Below, piece by piece: positions 38,617-45,538 of a stretch of DNA of 64,000 nucleotides. Numbering within the stretch: position 1 is the stretch's first letter; every line of letters begins with the position of its first letter. Origin of the DNA: Chloracidobacterium sp. (GTDB lineage Bacteria; Acidobacteriota; Blastocatellia; Pyrinomonadales; Pyrinomonadaceae). The stretch is from NCBI GenBank assembly GCA_016712045.1, contig JADJRV010000007.1, forward strand, positions 1 through 64,000, written 5' to 3'. Under the pieces are notes generated by a model. That model saw only the letters and a program-made list of their open reading frames with translations, ran no database searches and was not told the DNA's origin. The position numbers were made by a program, and so were the translations under genes.

Positions 38617-39651
38617 TTACATTGCCAATGCCGCTACCTCTTTTAGTCGCTCCGTTTCGGCGTCGAGAGCGACGGCAACTGCACTCACCAGATCTTTGAC
38701 GCCCTTGTTCGTTACCGATGAAATTTCAAAGAAAGGTTTTTTATCCTTTTTCGCCCTTTTCCTTAGGGCATCGAGGCGTTCGGGTTCGTCCATGGCGTCG
38801 ATTTTGGTTGCGACGATGATCTGCGGTCTTTTTGCAAGATCGGCGTCGTAGTTGGCCAGTTCGCGGTTGATGATTTCGTAATCCGAAACGGGATCGCGGC
38901 CCGACAGCGACGAGACATCGACCAGATGCAGCATCAATTTTGTGCGCTCGACGTGTCGAAGAAAACGGTGTCCCAATCCTGCACCGTCAGACGCACCCTC
39001 GATCAAGCCGGGTATATCCGCGACCACGAACGTCCTGAAATCTCCCATATCAACAACACCAAGATTGGGCTCAAGAGTTGTGAAAGGGTAATCGGCGATC
39101 TTTGGTTTTGCGGCGGAGATGACCGAAATCAGCGTCGATTTACCGGCGTTGGGAAAGCCAACCAGCCCGACATCAGCGATCAGTTTTAGCTCAAGCTGCA
39201 GCTCGCGTTCGCCGCCTGGGCGGCCGTTGTAATGATATTTCGGGGCCTGACGCGTTGCGGTCGCAAAGTGCGAGTTGCCCCAACCGCCCTTGCCGCCCTT
39301 GGCCGCCATATAACGCTGTCCGGGCTCGGTGAAATCAAAAAGCAGTTCGTTTGTTTCCGGATCGAACACTTGCGTGCCGACGGGCACTTTGACGAGAGCG
39401 TCTTCGCCGTCTTTGCCGTAGCGGTTTGAGCCTTCGCCGTGGCGGCCGCGTTCGGCCTTGTGCTCGGGGTTGTAGCGAAGGTGCAGCAGAGTGTTGAGCC
39501 CTTCGTGCGATTCCATATACACACTGCCGCCAACACCGCCATCGCCTCCAGAGGGTCCGCCGCGAGGGATAAATTTTTCGCGCCGAAAAGCCGTGACACC
39601 GTTGCCGCCGTCACCTGCCTTTACCTTGATCTTTACGCGGTCAATGAACAT
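38617..39651 (-). CDS. obgE: Obg-family GTPase
   Basis: 344 residues. Glycine-rich Obg fold (about 1-157: KVKAGDGGNG, GGPSGGDGGVGG), then a GTPase domain with G1 GFPNAGKST, G3 DIPGLIEGA and G4 TKID. It lacks the optional C-terminal OCT domain. Obg binds the 50S subunit and couples ribosome assembly to stress state. It heads the minus-strand housekeeping operon. Unusually it is separated from rplU-rpmA by more than 3 kb containing an RNA-like element and three envelope genes. Confidence 0.95.
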   Translation of the reverse strand: MFIDRVKIKVKAGDGGNGVTAFRREKFIPRGGPSGGDGGVGGSVYMESHEGLNTLLHLRYNPEHKAERGRHGEGSNRYGKDGEDALVKVPVGTQVFDPETNELLFDFTEPGQRYMAAKGGKGGWGNSHFATATRQAPKYHYNGRPGGERELQLELKLIADVGLVGFPNAGKSTLISVISAAKPKIADYPFTTLEPNLGVVDMGDFRTFVVADIPGLIEGASDGAGLGHRFLRHVERTKLMLHLVDVSSLSGRDPVSDYEIINRELANYDADLAKRPQIIVATKIDAMDEPERLDALRKRAKKDKKPFFEISSVTNKGVKDLVSAVAVALDAETERLKEVAALAM

Positions 39652-39697
39652 AACTTTCTATTCTAAGCCTTTGGCGGTGATAGGGGAAGTTGAAGGC

Positions 39698-39720
39698 GGA
39701 AGCCCGCACGAAGTAAGGGC
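39698..39720. repeat. half-site of a dispersed repeat
   Basis: GGAAGCCCGCACGAAGTAAG (39698-39717) closely resembles each arm of the inverted repeat at 44654-44726. Here only one arm is present, between obgE and the structured-RNA terminator. Confidence 0.5.
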
Positions 39721-39734
39721 ATTTCCAGTCGCGC

Positions 39735-40241
39735 CAAAAAAACAAAAGCATCGTCCCGGTTGCCCGTTTCGATGCTTTTATTTTCTTTGCCTTTCACCGA
39801 AGTGTAGGGTAAAGGTTTGGTGGCTCTCGCATGCACACGTTCGAACCACCGATTTTGTATCCCGATGAGCTTCCTGCGGAGGACTCTCCCCGGTCAGCAC
39901 CCAAAATGAATAAATTCAGACTGTTGTGCTCGAAAGCACGGTGCCGTTAGGTCTTTTTTTGGTGGCTTTTCCTCCACCACCGGTTACGTTCCCGGCAACG
40001 AGGCCCTCGTCTTTCGACGTGAGCGACATAGCACCCTTTGGCTGATCAAGTCCGTCGGGCGTTGTCCGTTTTTATCCGAACAACTTGGCCTTTCTTTCGT
40101 CCGGCCTTAGCAAGCCTTTCGGCTTCGGCTCCGAGCGTACCAAGCAGCGGCTTTCCGCTCCTTCTGCTCTCAAACGATCGCGTCACCGCGTCCGCTCCAC
40201 CTCTCGGTGCCGGTCAAAGTTCCCTTAGCAACCTCGACTGT
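39735..40241 (-). ncRNA. candidate structured non-coding RNA, class not recognised
   Basis: A minus-strand spacer segment with many hairpins closed by stable tetraloops. In RNA sense: CACC-GAGA-GGTG (40198-40209), CGCG-GTGA-CGCG (40179-40190), AGCGG-AAAG-CCGCT (40146-40159), AAGCC-GAAA-GGCTT (40112-40125), TTGTTCG/CGGACAA (40062-40083), CGTC-GAAA-GACG (40008-40019), GGTGG/CCACC (39961-39978) and GTGCT-TTCG-AGCAC (39926-39939). GNRA and UUCG loops occur on the minus-strand reading. A promoter (40248-40275) and a terminator (39744-39779) bracket it. I could not find the hallmark sequences of RNase P (GAGGAAAGTC), tmRNA (tag and tRNA-like end) or SRP RNA. It may be a divergent copy of one of these or a new class. 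Confidence 0.55.
39744..39779 (-). terminator. terminator of the structured RNA
   Basis: AAAAGCATCG (39744-39753) pairs with CGATGCTTTT (39770-39779). On the minus strand it is followed by a run of seven T. Confidence 0.75.
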
Positions 40242-40247
40242 GAAACC

Positions 40248-40275
40248 AGTTTACACCCAAAAAATCCGAAGTCAA
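40248..40275 (-). promoter_or_regulatory. candidate promoter of the structured RNA
   Basis: Minus strand: TTGACT (40270-40275), a 16-bp spacer and an extended -10 TG-TAAACT (40248-40253). The predicted start is at about 40241. Confidence 0.5.
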
Positions 40276-40317
40276 GTAGAAAACACTTTAACTATTGTCC
40301 TTATGTTACGGGCTTTC

Positions 40318-40372
40318 TGTGGAAATCTTGTGGATTTGCCTGTGCAAAAAATGTGGATAAGATTGTGGAAAA
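40318..40372 (+). promoter_or_regulatory. five phased DnaA-box-like sites
   Basis: TGTGGAAAT (40318), TGTGGATTT (40329), TGTGCAAAA (40341), TGTGGATAA (40352, the exact complement of TTATCCACA) and TGTGGAAAA (40364). All have the same orientation, with starts 11, 12, 11 and 12 bases apart, one helical turn each. An AT-rich stretch follows at 40445-40471. It could be a replication-initiation element or a DnaA-controlled regulatory site. Confidence 0.6.
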
Positions 40373-40467
40373 TCCGGCAAGTGGTTTGCATGTATTTACT
40401 TACGATTTGCCGAAAAATTTCGGGTGGAAGAACGCCGGACCAAGAATAAAAATAAAATATTTTTTAT

Positions 40468-42282
40468 TCACGGGTTGATTCCAAATAAATTCGACGTAAT
40501 ACGATAGCCAAACTTAAAAGTATTTACCGCAGGCGTGGCGAAAGGTGGTTGTTGACCGCTTTCAAAGCTAAAAAATAGGCTCTGGGATGTGGTTGGCGAG
40601 ATCATTAGCGGTGCCTGTACCTCGCTGTAAAAATAGTTTCGTGTTCGATGCAACGGCGTTTCGCCACGGACGTAAAAAAAATCCGTAACCTTGAGATTCA
40701 TATATTTCGTCAGGTTAAAGAGCATATCGATGCCTACGTACGCACGGCGGATATTCGTTTGGCTGCTCTCGATGTCAAAGCCTACTGGCCGCGAGCGGTA
40801 AATACGTCCCGCTTCGACGCCGACGATCGGCTGTATTTGATAGCCGAATGAGCAGCAGGGAATCCGTTTCTTGCCGTTAGACTCGATCAGGACGCTGTCG
40901 GGAAAAGGCTCGACATAGCGGGCGGTCAGCGGGTTATTTAAGGCGTAGATCCACGGGCGAAACTCAAAATTTGCCTTAAACTCGGCCCGTTTGAAATCGC
41001 GGTCAGACGCATTTATGCCGCGAAAGATAAACGCATACACATTCTCGCCGCCTGATCCGTCCGCCTTTCTCGGACGCCAGCGGCGTGTGTATTCGGTGCC
41101 GATCAGCACACGGTTTAAGGCAAGGTTTTTTTGGCCGATCTTTCCGGTCGAGATCTTTGCGTCAATAAAAAATGGCGTGAAAAAATTGGCTTGGTCGGCG
41201 TCGCGGTGATAATTGAGCAGCGGAGCAAAGCGCAGATCTAGCACTCCGTTGTTCGTTCGCTGCCTGACTATTCTAGTCCCGACCTTCACATTTTCGACCG
41301 AGCTGGTGTACGAAAGAGCGAGGTCAAGGTTGGTCTTTAGTTCCCGCAGTCCCATATTTTTATCGGTGAGGGCGGTCACCATATCGGCTTTCTTTATCGA
41401 GGTGCCGGTTTGTGTGTTGAGCAGCCGTCCGGCAAGCTCGCGTGGAGCGTCCTTTGCAAACACCACCTCGAGATCGTATTTTCCAACGGGAAAATTCTTG
41501 TCGGTGACGAGAATGATGTCAATCATGTGGCCGCCCTCCATCTGGCGGGCTCCTGTCGGGGCCAAACGCATCGCAACGACCTTATAGACTATCGGCTCGT
41601 TGCGCGGGATAGCCTGCGACTGCGGCTCGACTCTGATGGTCGCAACGCCATCCGGGCTGACGGTTTTTGGATCGAGCCACAGATACATCTCGCGTATGCG
41701 GCCCTCAACATACTCCTGAGCCTCGGGGCTAAGTGTGTCAAAGGCTTGCGCGAGCTGCACCGTCACCTTGATTTCGCCATTTGGGCGGCCATCGATCTTC
41801 GTGCGAAATTCTTCCTGCCTCTCAGATTTGTACAGGGTGCGTACCTCGGGCTTGTCTTTGGCAAACATCTCATTGACCCTGATCATCTGCCCGATATCGC
41901 CGCGTTTTACATCCGAAATAAAATAGCCAAGCTCATATTTCGCCGTGCCCAAACCGACAGCGGTGCGATATCTAAATTGCAGTTTGCCGTCTGCTGTGAC
42001 GATCTTGCAAATATCACCTGTAGCCGGAGCGGGGTCGCAATCGGCGACATTTTCTTTGTTTGCTATGAGCTTCGAGACCTTTGACTCTTCTCTGTAGATC
42101 TTGATGCCAACCTGACTGCCCGGCACAAGCTGAGCGGTGACAGTTGCCTCGATCGTCGCGGTATCGCCATCCTGCCACACGACCGCCGAACCCTTTTCGT
42201 CGGAGCGTTGTGCCGTTACCGTAATGCAGAAAATAAGTACCGGCAAGACCAGTAAGAATGATCTCGAAATTAGCTCTTTCAT
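40468..42282 (-). CDS. secreted/outer-membrane protein of unknown function, 604 aa
   Basis: Signal peptide about 1-24 (LLVLPVLIFCITVTAQ). Residues 30-320 are a periplasmic-looking beta/alpha part. From about 330 to the end alternating hydrophobic strands appear (LDLALSYTSSVENVKVG, RVLIGTEYTRRW, FKFGYRITSNLFGINP), as in outer-membrane beta-barrels. One CC pair occurs (IPCCSFGYQ). No known family is recognised. It follows a 75-aa gene by 15 bp and a lipoprotein gene, which suggests an envelope operon. Frame intact. Confidence 0.55.
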   Translation of the reverse strand: MKELISRSFLLVLPVLIFCITVTAQRSDEKGSAVVWQDGDTATIEATVTAQLVPGSQVGIKIYREESKVSKLIANKENVADCDPAPATGDICKIVTADGKLQFRYRTAVGLGTAKYELGYFISDVKRGDIGQMIRVNEMFAKDKPEVRTLYKSERQEEFRTKIDGRPNGEIKVTVQLAQAFDTLSPEAQEYVEGRIREMYLWLDPKTVSPDGVATIRVEPQSQAIPRNEPIVYKVVAMRLAPTGARQMEGGHMIDIILVTDKNFPVGKYDLEVVFAKDAPRELAGRLLNTQTGTSIKKADMVTALTDKNMGLRELKTNLDLALSYTSSVENVKVGTRIVRQRTNNGVLDLRFAPLLNYHRDADQANFFTPFFIDAKISTGKIGQKNLALNRVLIGTEYTRRWRPRKADGSGGENVYAFIFRGINASDRDFKRAEFKANFEFRPWIYALNNPLTARYVEPFPDSVLIESNGKKRIPCCSFGYQIQPIVGVEAGRIYRSRPVGFDIESSQTNIRRAYVGIDMLFNLTKYMNLKVTDFFYVRGETPLHRTRNYFYSEVQAPLMISPTTSQSLFFSFESGQQPPFATPAVNTFKFGYRITSNLFGINP

Positions 42283-42297
42283 ATTGTTACGGGGAAA

Positions 42298-42525
42298 CTA
42301 GAAAACGATTTCAGTTGTGTTGCTGTCGCGGGTGGCGGTGTGCATCAGCTCAAGCGCGGCTTTGCATTTGGTCAGACTCGTCACGCTGTCCTCGAGCCGC
42401 TGCTGAGCGGATCTCGTCATCACCCTATTCGCTGTACGTAGCACTTCGGCGGTCGTATCGCTTATCTTTTGTTTCGAGACAGTGTCATTGTTACGATAAA
42501 AGTCACCAACTAAAGATCGATCCAT
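42298..42525 (-). CDS. small hydrophilic protein, 75 aa
   Basis: ATG at 42525 after AAGGA; it overlaps the end of the lipoprotein gene by 16 bases, so translation is probably coupled. The sequence is helical and charged (SKQKISDTTAEVLRTANRVM) with a single Cys. No membrane segment, no recognised family. Its place between a lipoprotein and an outer-membrane-like gene suggests an accessory role, which is only inference. It might also be the frame-shifted tail of the lipoprotein. Confidence 0.5.
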   Translation of the reverse strand: MDRSLVGDFYRNNDTVSKQKISDTTAEVLRTANRVMTRSAQQRLEDSVTSLTKCKAALELMHTATRDSNTTEIVF

Positions 42526-42842
42526 TCGTCCTTGTCCCAATCCCGAATTTTAAGAATGCTCAGATGGTCACGCATCAAACGCGCTTTAAGAGCAGCCTTT
42601 AAAGTATCTTGTGTGATGACAACGGGTGGTGGTCCCGTATTCGCGGTCGAGGTGCTGTTCAGCGTATTGGCCGCAGTGTTAACGTTATTTGCGTTACCGC
42701 TCGCGTTAACGGGCTTATTGGCATTCGCGTTCGCATTATTAGAAGCGGCTTCGCCACACCCTGAAAGCAAAACCACCATGCTGAGTATCGCTGTAAAGAT
42801 AGCCGGTAAATAAAGCTCCGAGAGCAGCTTGCCGATCCGCAT
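42510..42842 (-). CDS. lipoprotein, Asn/Ala-rich linker
   Basis: 110 residues. Lipoprotein signal with lipobox LLSGC (about residue 29), then a low-complexity linker of Asn, Ala and Thr (about 33-70), and a short C-terminal domain (TLKAALKARLMRDHLSILKI RDWDKDEWIDL with no break). No family recognised. Probably anchored in the outer or inner membrane. It is the first gene of a small envelope group running to 40468. Confidence 0.6.
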   Translation of the reverse strand: MRIGKLLSELYLPAIFTAILSMVVLLSGCGEAASNNANANANKPVNASGNANNVNTAANTLNSTSTANTGPPPVVITQDTLKAALKARLMRDHLSILKIRDWDKDEWIDL

Positions 42843-42952
42843 ATTGTTCCTTGTTATTAGTAGCTTTTAGCAAGGATACGATACTGCAAGTACAGCTAAT
42901 TTGCAAGAGTTTTTGGAGGTCAGAGCAACCCTTGAAATGAGCGGCAGATGTC

Positions 42953-42986
42953 AAAGAGCATCCGTCATTTCTGACGGATGCTCTTT
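42953..42986. terminator. bidirectional terminator downstream of rpmA
   Basis: A perfect 15-bp stem, AAAGAGCATCCGTCA (42953-42967) with TGACGGATGCTCTTT (42972-42986), 4-nt loop. Confidence 0.85.
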
Positions 42987-43040
42987 ATTTTGTGAAGTAT
43001 TTTATAAACCGCCCGCTACGGCAGGTGGCACTAACGTGAC

Positions 43041-43340
43041 CTAGGCACTGACTTCTGCGACGACCTTCGGGGCCAGTTCAGGTGCTCCGGCGGCGTAGAC
43101 ACTGATGAATTTGCCTTTGCGGCCTTTGTCTTCGAATTTGATAAAGCCTTCGATCAGCGAGAACAGCGTGTCGTCTTTACCACGGCCGACGTTGTTGCCC
43201 GGCTTCCATTTGGTGCCGCGCTGGCGGGCGATGATGTTGCCGCCGAGAACGTGCTCGCCGCCAAATTTTTTGAGTCCGAGCCGCTGTGCGTTTGAGTCGC
43301 GGCCGTTTCTGGATGAACCTACACCTTTCTTATGTGCCAT
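43041..43340 (-). CDS. rpmA: 50S ribosomal protein bL27
   Basis: 99 residues from the ATG at 43340 (AHKKGVGSSRNGRDSNAQRLG), the family's invariant start, here without the N-terminal leader that Firmicutes cleave. Continues with GNIIARQRGTKWKPGNNVG, slightly longer than usual at the C-terminus. No ribosome-binding site is visible because the upstream spacer consists of heptamer repeats; translation may depend on rplU coupling. Confidence 0.95.
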   Translation of the reverse strand: MAHKKGVGSSRNGRDSNAQRLGLKKFGGEHVLGGNIIARQRGTKWKPGNNVGRGKDDTLFSLIEGFIKFEDKGRKGKFISVYAAGAPELAPKVVAEVSA

Positions 43341-43346
43341 TTTTTT

Positions 43347-43417
43347 GAGTGGTGAGTGGTGAGTGGTGAGTGGTGAGTGAGAAAAAATTCTCAACTCTCA
43401 ACTCTCAACTCTCAACT
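43347..43417. repeat. two different heptamer arrays in the rplU-rpmA spacer
   Basis: GAGTGGT x4 plus GAGTGAG (43347-43381), then CTCAACT x4 (43390-43417), separated by AAAAAATT. Both have an exact 7-nt period but unrelated units. They fill nearly all of the 81-bp gap between rplU and rpmA. Confidence 0.9.
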
Positions 43418-43421
43418 CGAC

Positions 43422-43700
43422 TTAGATTTTTTCTATCTTGATTTCCGTAAAGCCTTGTCTGTGGCCTTGTTTGCGTTTGTACTGTTTGCGGCGTTTCTTT
43501 TTGAAAACAATGATCTTATCCGCTTTGCCGTGGCCGACGACGGTCGCTTTGACCGTTGCTGCGCCTACCTTGTCGCCAAGGACAAGAGCTTCGACTTCGA
43601 CCTTTGCACCGGCCTTTTCATTGATGGTCGGGACACGAAGTGTCTCGCCGCCCTCGACCGCAAATTGCTTTCCGCCTGTTCTTATAACTGCGTAACTCAT
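43422..43700 (-). CDS. rplU: 50S ribosomal protein bL21
   Basis: 92 residues: AVIRTGGKQFAVEGGETLRV at the start, and the rRNA-binding FKKKRRKQYKRKQGHRQGFTEIKI block at the C-terminus, as in bL21. The ribosome-binding site is GAGAGGAG and the promoter is the textbook one at 43758-43786. Frame intact. Confidence 0.95.
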   Translation of the reverse strand: MSYAVIRTGGKQFAVEGGETLRVPTINEKAGAKVEVEALVLGDKVGAATVKATVVGHGKADKIIVFKKKRRKQYKRKQGHRQGFTEIKIEKI

Positions 43701-43757
43701 TTCTTATCTTAGCTCCTCTCGATTGACGGCATTTGCTTAGTTAATCGAAAAGTACAG

Positions 43758-43786
43758 ATTATACGGAAAACGTCGGGGGTGGTCAA
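43758..43786 (-). promoter_or_regulatory. rplU-rpmA promoter
   Basis: Minus strand: TTGACC (43781-43786), 17-bp spacer, TATAAT (43758-43763). Transcription should start near 43751, leaving a leader of about 50 bases. Confidence 0.8.
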
Positions 43787-43996
43787 CCTTGTAGTGAGAA
43801 AATTAGCGGCGTGTCCAAATATGAACGAATCGAGTCGTATCAAAATGACCAAAACGGTAGTTTTTGGGAAAAATGTGGGTCATTAGGATATCGTTGCCAC
43901 GATTCCGCCCGCATTTCTCCACGTCACCGCTTCACCCGTAAACCGGTAAATCTCCGCTCCACCGCGTCGCCGTCTCACCCGCATTTGCGAGATAGG

Positions 43997-44572
43997 TCAG
44001 GCTACAGACGGATCGATCACGACCGCGATGAACGGCAGGTTGCGGTAGCGTCCGGCGGCGTCGAGTCCGTAGCCGACGACGAATTTGTTTGGGATGACAA
44101 ATCCTGTGTAATCGACGACGAGTTCTTTTTTTATTCGCGGCTCGGGTTTGTCGAGAAATGTCGCGATCTTGATCGATGCTGCACCGCGTGAATCGAGGAT
44201 CTCGACGAGGCGTGTCAGCGTCAGGCCGGTGTCGATAATGTCTTCGACAATGAGGACGTGTTTGTCGCGGATCGAATTGCTCAGATCCTTGAGGATCTCG
44301 ACATCGCCGGTAGATTTTGTGCCGTCTTTGTAGCTCGAGACGGACATAAAATCGATCGTCAGCGGCAGGTCGATCTCGCGCATCAGATCGGCCATAAAAA
44401 CGCACGAGCCTTTCAAAACGCCCACTAAAACGAGGTCTTTGCCGGCGTATTCGGCGGTTAACTCGGTGCCTAGCTCCTTGATGCGAGCCTTGATATCGGC
44501 CTCAGAATACATCACTTCGAGGTTAGAGTTGGTGAATTCGGTAGTTGCCATTTTGGTTGATCCGGTTGCCAT
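43997..44572 (-). CDS. hpt: hypoxanthine phosphoribosyltransferase
   Basis: 191 residues from the ATG at 44572, which has GAGGA at good distance; starts at 44551 and 44611 are also possible. PRTase features: LVGVLKGSCVFMADL, MSVSSYKDGTKSTG (flexible loop) and the PRPP motif LIVEDIIDTGLTL. It salvages hypoxanthine/guanine to IMP/GMP. It is divergent from rpiB, with a palindromic repeat element between. Confidence 0.93.
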   Translation of the reverse strand: MATGSTKMATTEFTNSNLEVMYSEADIKARIKELGTELTAEYAGKDLVLVGVLKGSCVFMADLMREIDLPLTIDFMSVSSYKDGTKSTGDVEILKDLSNSIRDKHVLIVEDIIDTGLTLTRLVEILDSRGAASIKIATFLDKPEPRIKKELVVDYTGFVIPNKFVVGYGLDAAGRYRNLPFIAVVIDPSVA

Positions 44573-44634
44573 GGGTTCCTCGCAAATTTGAAAGAATTGG
44601 TTTTTAGACATACTATTCAAACATAGGCTAACTT

Positions 44635-44726
44635 TCAAGTTGGATGTTCTTTTGCAGAAGCCTGCACGTTAGTAAGGGCGTAACATCCAGCTTGAGCGTT
44701 ACGCCCTTGCTCACGCGGGCTTCTGC
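44635..44726. repeat. A-B-A'-B' inverted-repeat element between hpt and rpiB
   Basis: A TCAAGTTGGATGTT (44635-44648) is complementary to A' AACATCCAGCTTGA (44682-44695) with one wobble. B (44654-44684, GCAGAAGCC...AAGGGCGTAAC) is complementary to B' (44697-44726, GTTACGCCCTT...GGCTTCTGC) with a few mismatches. The interleaved order allows either alternative hairpins or a pseudoknot. A single arm of B recurs at 39698-39720, so it is dispersed. Confidence 0.7.
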
Positions 44727-44813
44727 ATAAATTATGGCTGACGCTGATAAAGATACACGCGACCGCGTTCGCGGAATTAGTAAGACAGGTTTTGGCGACC
44801 GTGCCAACCGAGG

Positions 44814-45524
44814 GTGAAAACCAGTCGGCAGGTAGCAGTGTCGGAAGTTGAGCATGTCGTTGTAAATTCTCTGCAGGGTAAATTTGGCAAGGAGTTTGAC
44901 CGTGACGAATCGTCTAAAACGCTTATTACCGAAGACGATCTGCGAGGACTCGAACCGGGTTCGAAGCTGCGTGTCGCCGAAAATGTAAAATTTACCGCCC
45001 TTGCTCAGGATATCGTTAACGACCTCAAGATCGAACTGATCCATAAACAGGCTCGAAAGAGCACAGCTAAGGTCCGTTCGGTTGCGGTCGGTTCTGATCA
45101 CGGCGGGTTTAAGATGAAAGAGCAGTTGAAAGCGTTCCTGACAGATTTTGGCCTGAACGTCCGCGATTTTGGCACTGAGAGCGAAGACGCGGTCGATTAT
45201 CCAGATTTCGCACACGCGGTTGCCAAAGCTGTCAGCGGCAAACAGGTCGATGTTGGCATAATCATCGACGGAGCCGGGATCGGTAGTGCAATGACCGCGA
45301 ACAAGGTGCCAAATGTGCGTGCGGCGGCGTGTTATTCGACGGCTCTCGCGAAAAACTCCCGCGAGCATAACGGTGCGAATGTGCTGACGCTCGGTGCGGG
45401 CCAAAACTCTTTTGAGGAAGTAAAACAGATCGTCGAGGCTTTTATCTCGACTGACATTTCTGAAGAGCGGCACATGAAACGGGTAGGTAAGATCGATAAT
45501 ATCGAGCGGCAATATAGAAAGTGA
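44814..45524 (+). CDS. rpiB: RpiB-type sugar-phosphate isomerase with N-terminal extension
   Basis: GTG start at 44814; about 236 residues. The C-terminal 145 residues are RpiB/LacAB: VAVGSDHGGFKMKE, GAGIGSAMTANKV, the active-site Cys in AACYSTA, and NVLTLGAG. The N-terminal 90 residues carry LITEDDLRGLEPGSKLRV and a Thr-Ala-Leu-Ala-Gln-Asp helix, a domain seen in bacterial-microcompartment-associated enzymes and in SPU-type loci. An upstream ATG at 44743 opens a 28-codon frame that stops just after the GTG, so the true start may be obscured by an indel. Interconverts ribose and ribulose 5-phosphate or a relative. Confidence 0.85.
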   Translation: MKTSRQVAVSEVEHVVVNSLQGKFGKEFDRDESSKTLITEDDLRGLEPGSKLRVAENVKFTALAQDIVNDLKIELIHKQARKSTAKVRSVAVGSDHGGFKMKEQLKAFLTDFGLNVRDFGTESEDAVDYPDFAHAVAKAVSGKQVDVGIIIDGAGIGSAMTANKVPNVRAAACYSTALAKNSREHNGANVLTLGAGQNSFEEVKQIVEAFISTDISEERHMKRVGKIDNIERQYRK

Positions 45525-45538
45525 TAATATAGTTATTC

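Noticed and set aside
39735..40241. Protein-coding reading on the minus strand (a segment such as DQPKGAMSLTSKDEG in one frame)
   Set aside because: It needs a frame shift and has no start or ribosome-binding site, while tetraloop hairpins run through the same bases; RNA is the simpler reading.
39735..40241. tmRNA, RNase P RNA or a tRNA-like end (GGTTCGAAC...CCACCA on the minus strand)
   Set aside because: The T-arm halves do not pair, the 5' end is not complementary to the 3' end, and neither GAGGAAAGTC nor a tag reading frame is found.
40318..40471. Calling this the chromosomal origin
   Set aside because: Gene strand pattern does not switch here, dnaA is not in the window, and skew cannot be computed by eye; kept as a finding only.
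44628..45512. 294-codon minus-strand ORF opposite rpiB
   Set aside because: The plus strand encodes a clear RpiB domain; the minus frame is a shadow.
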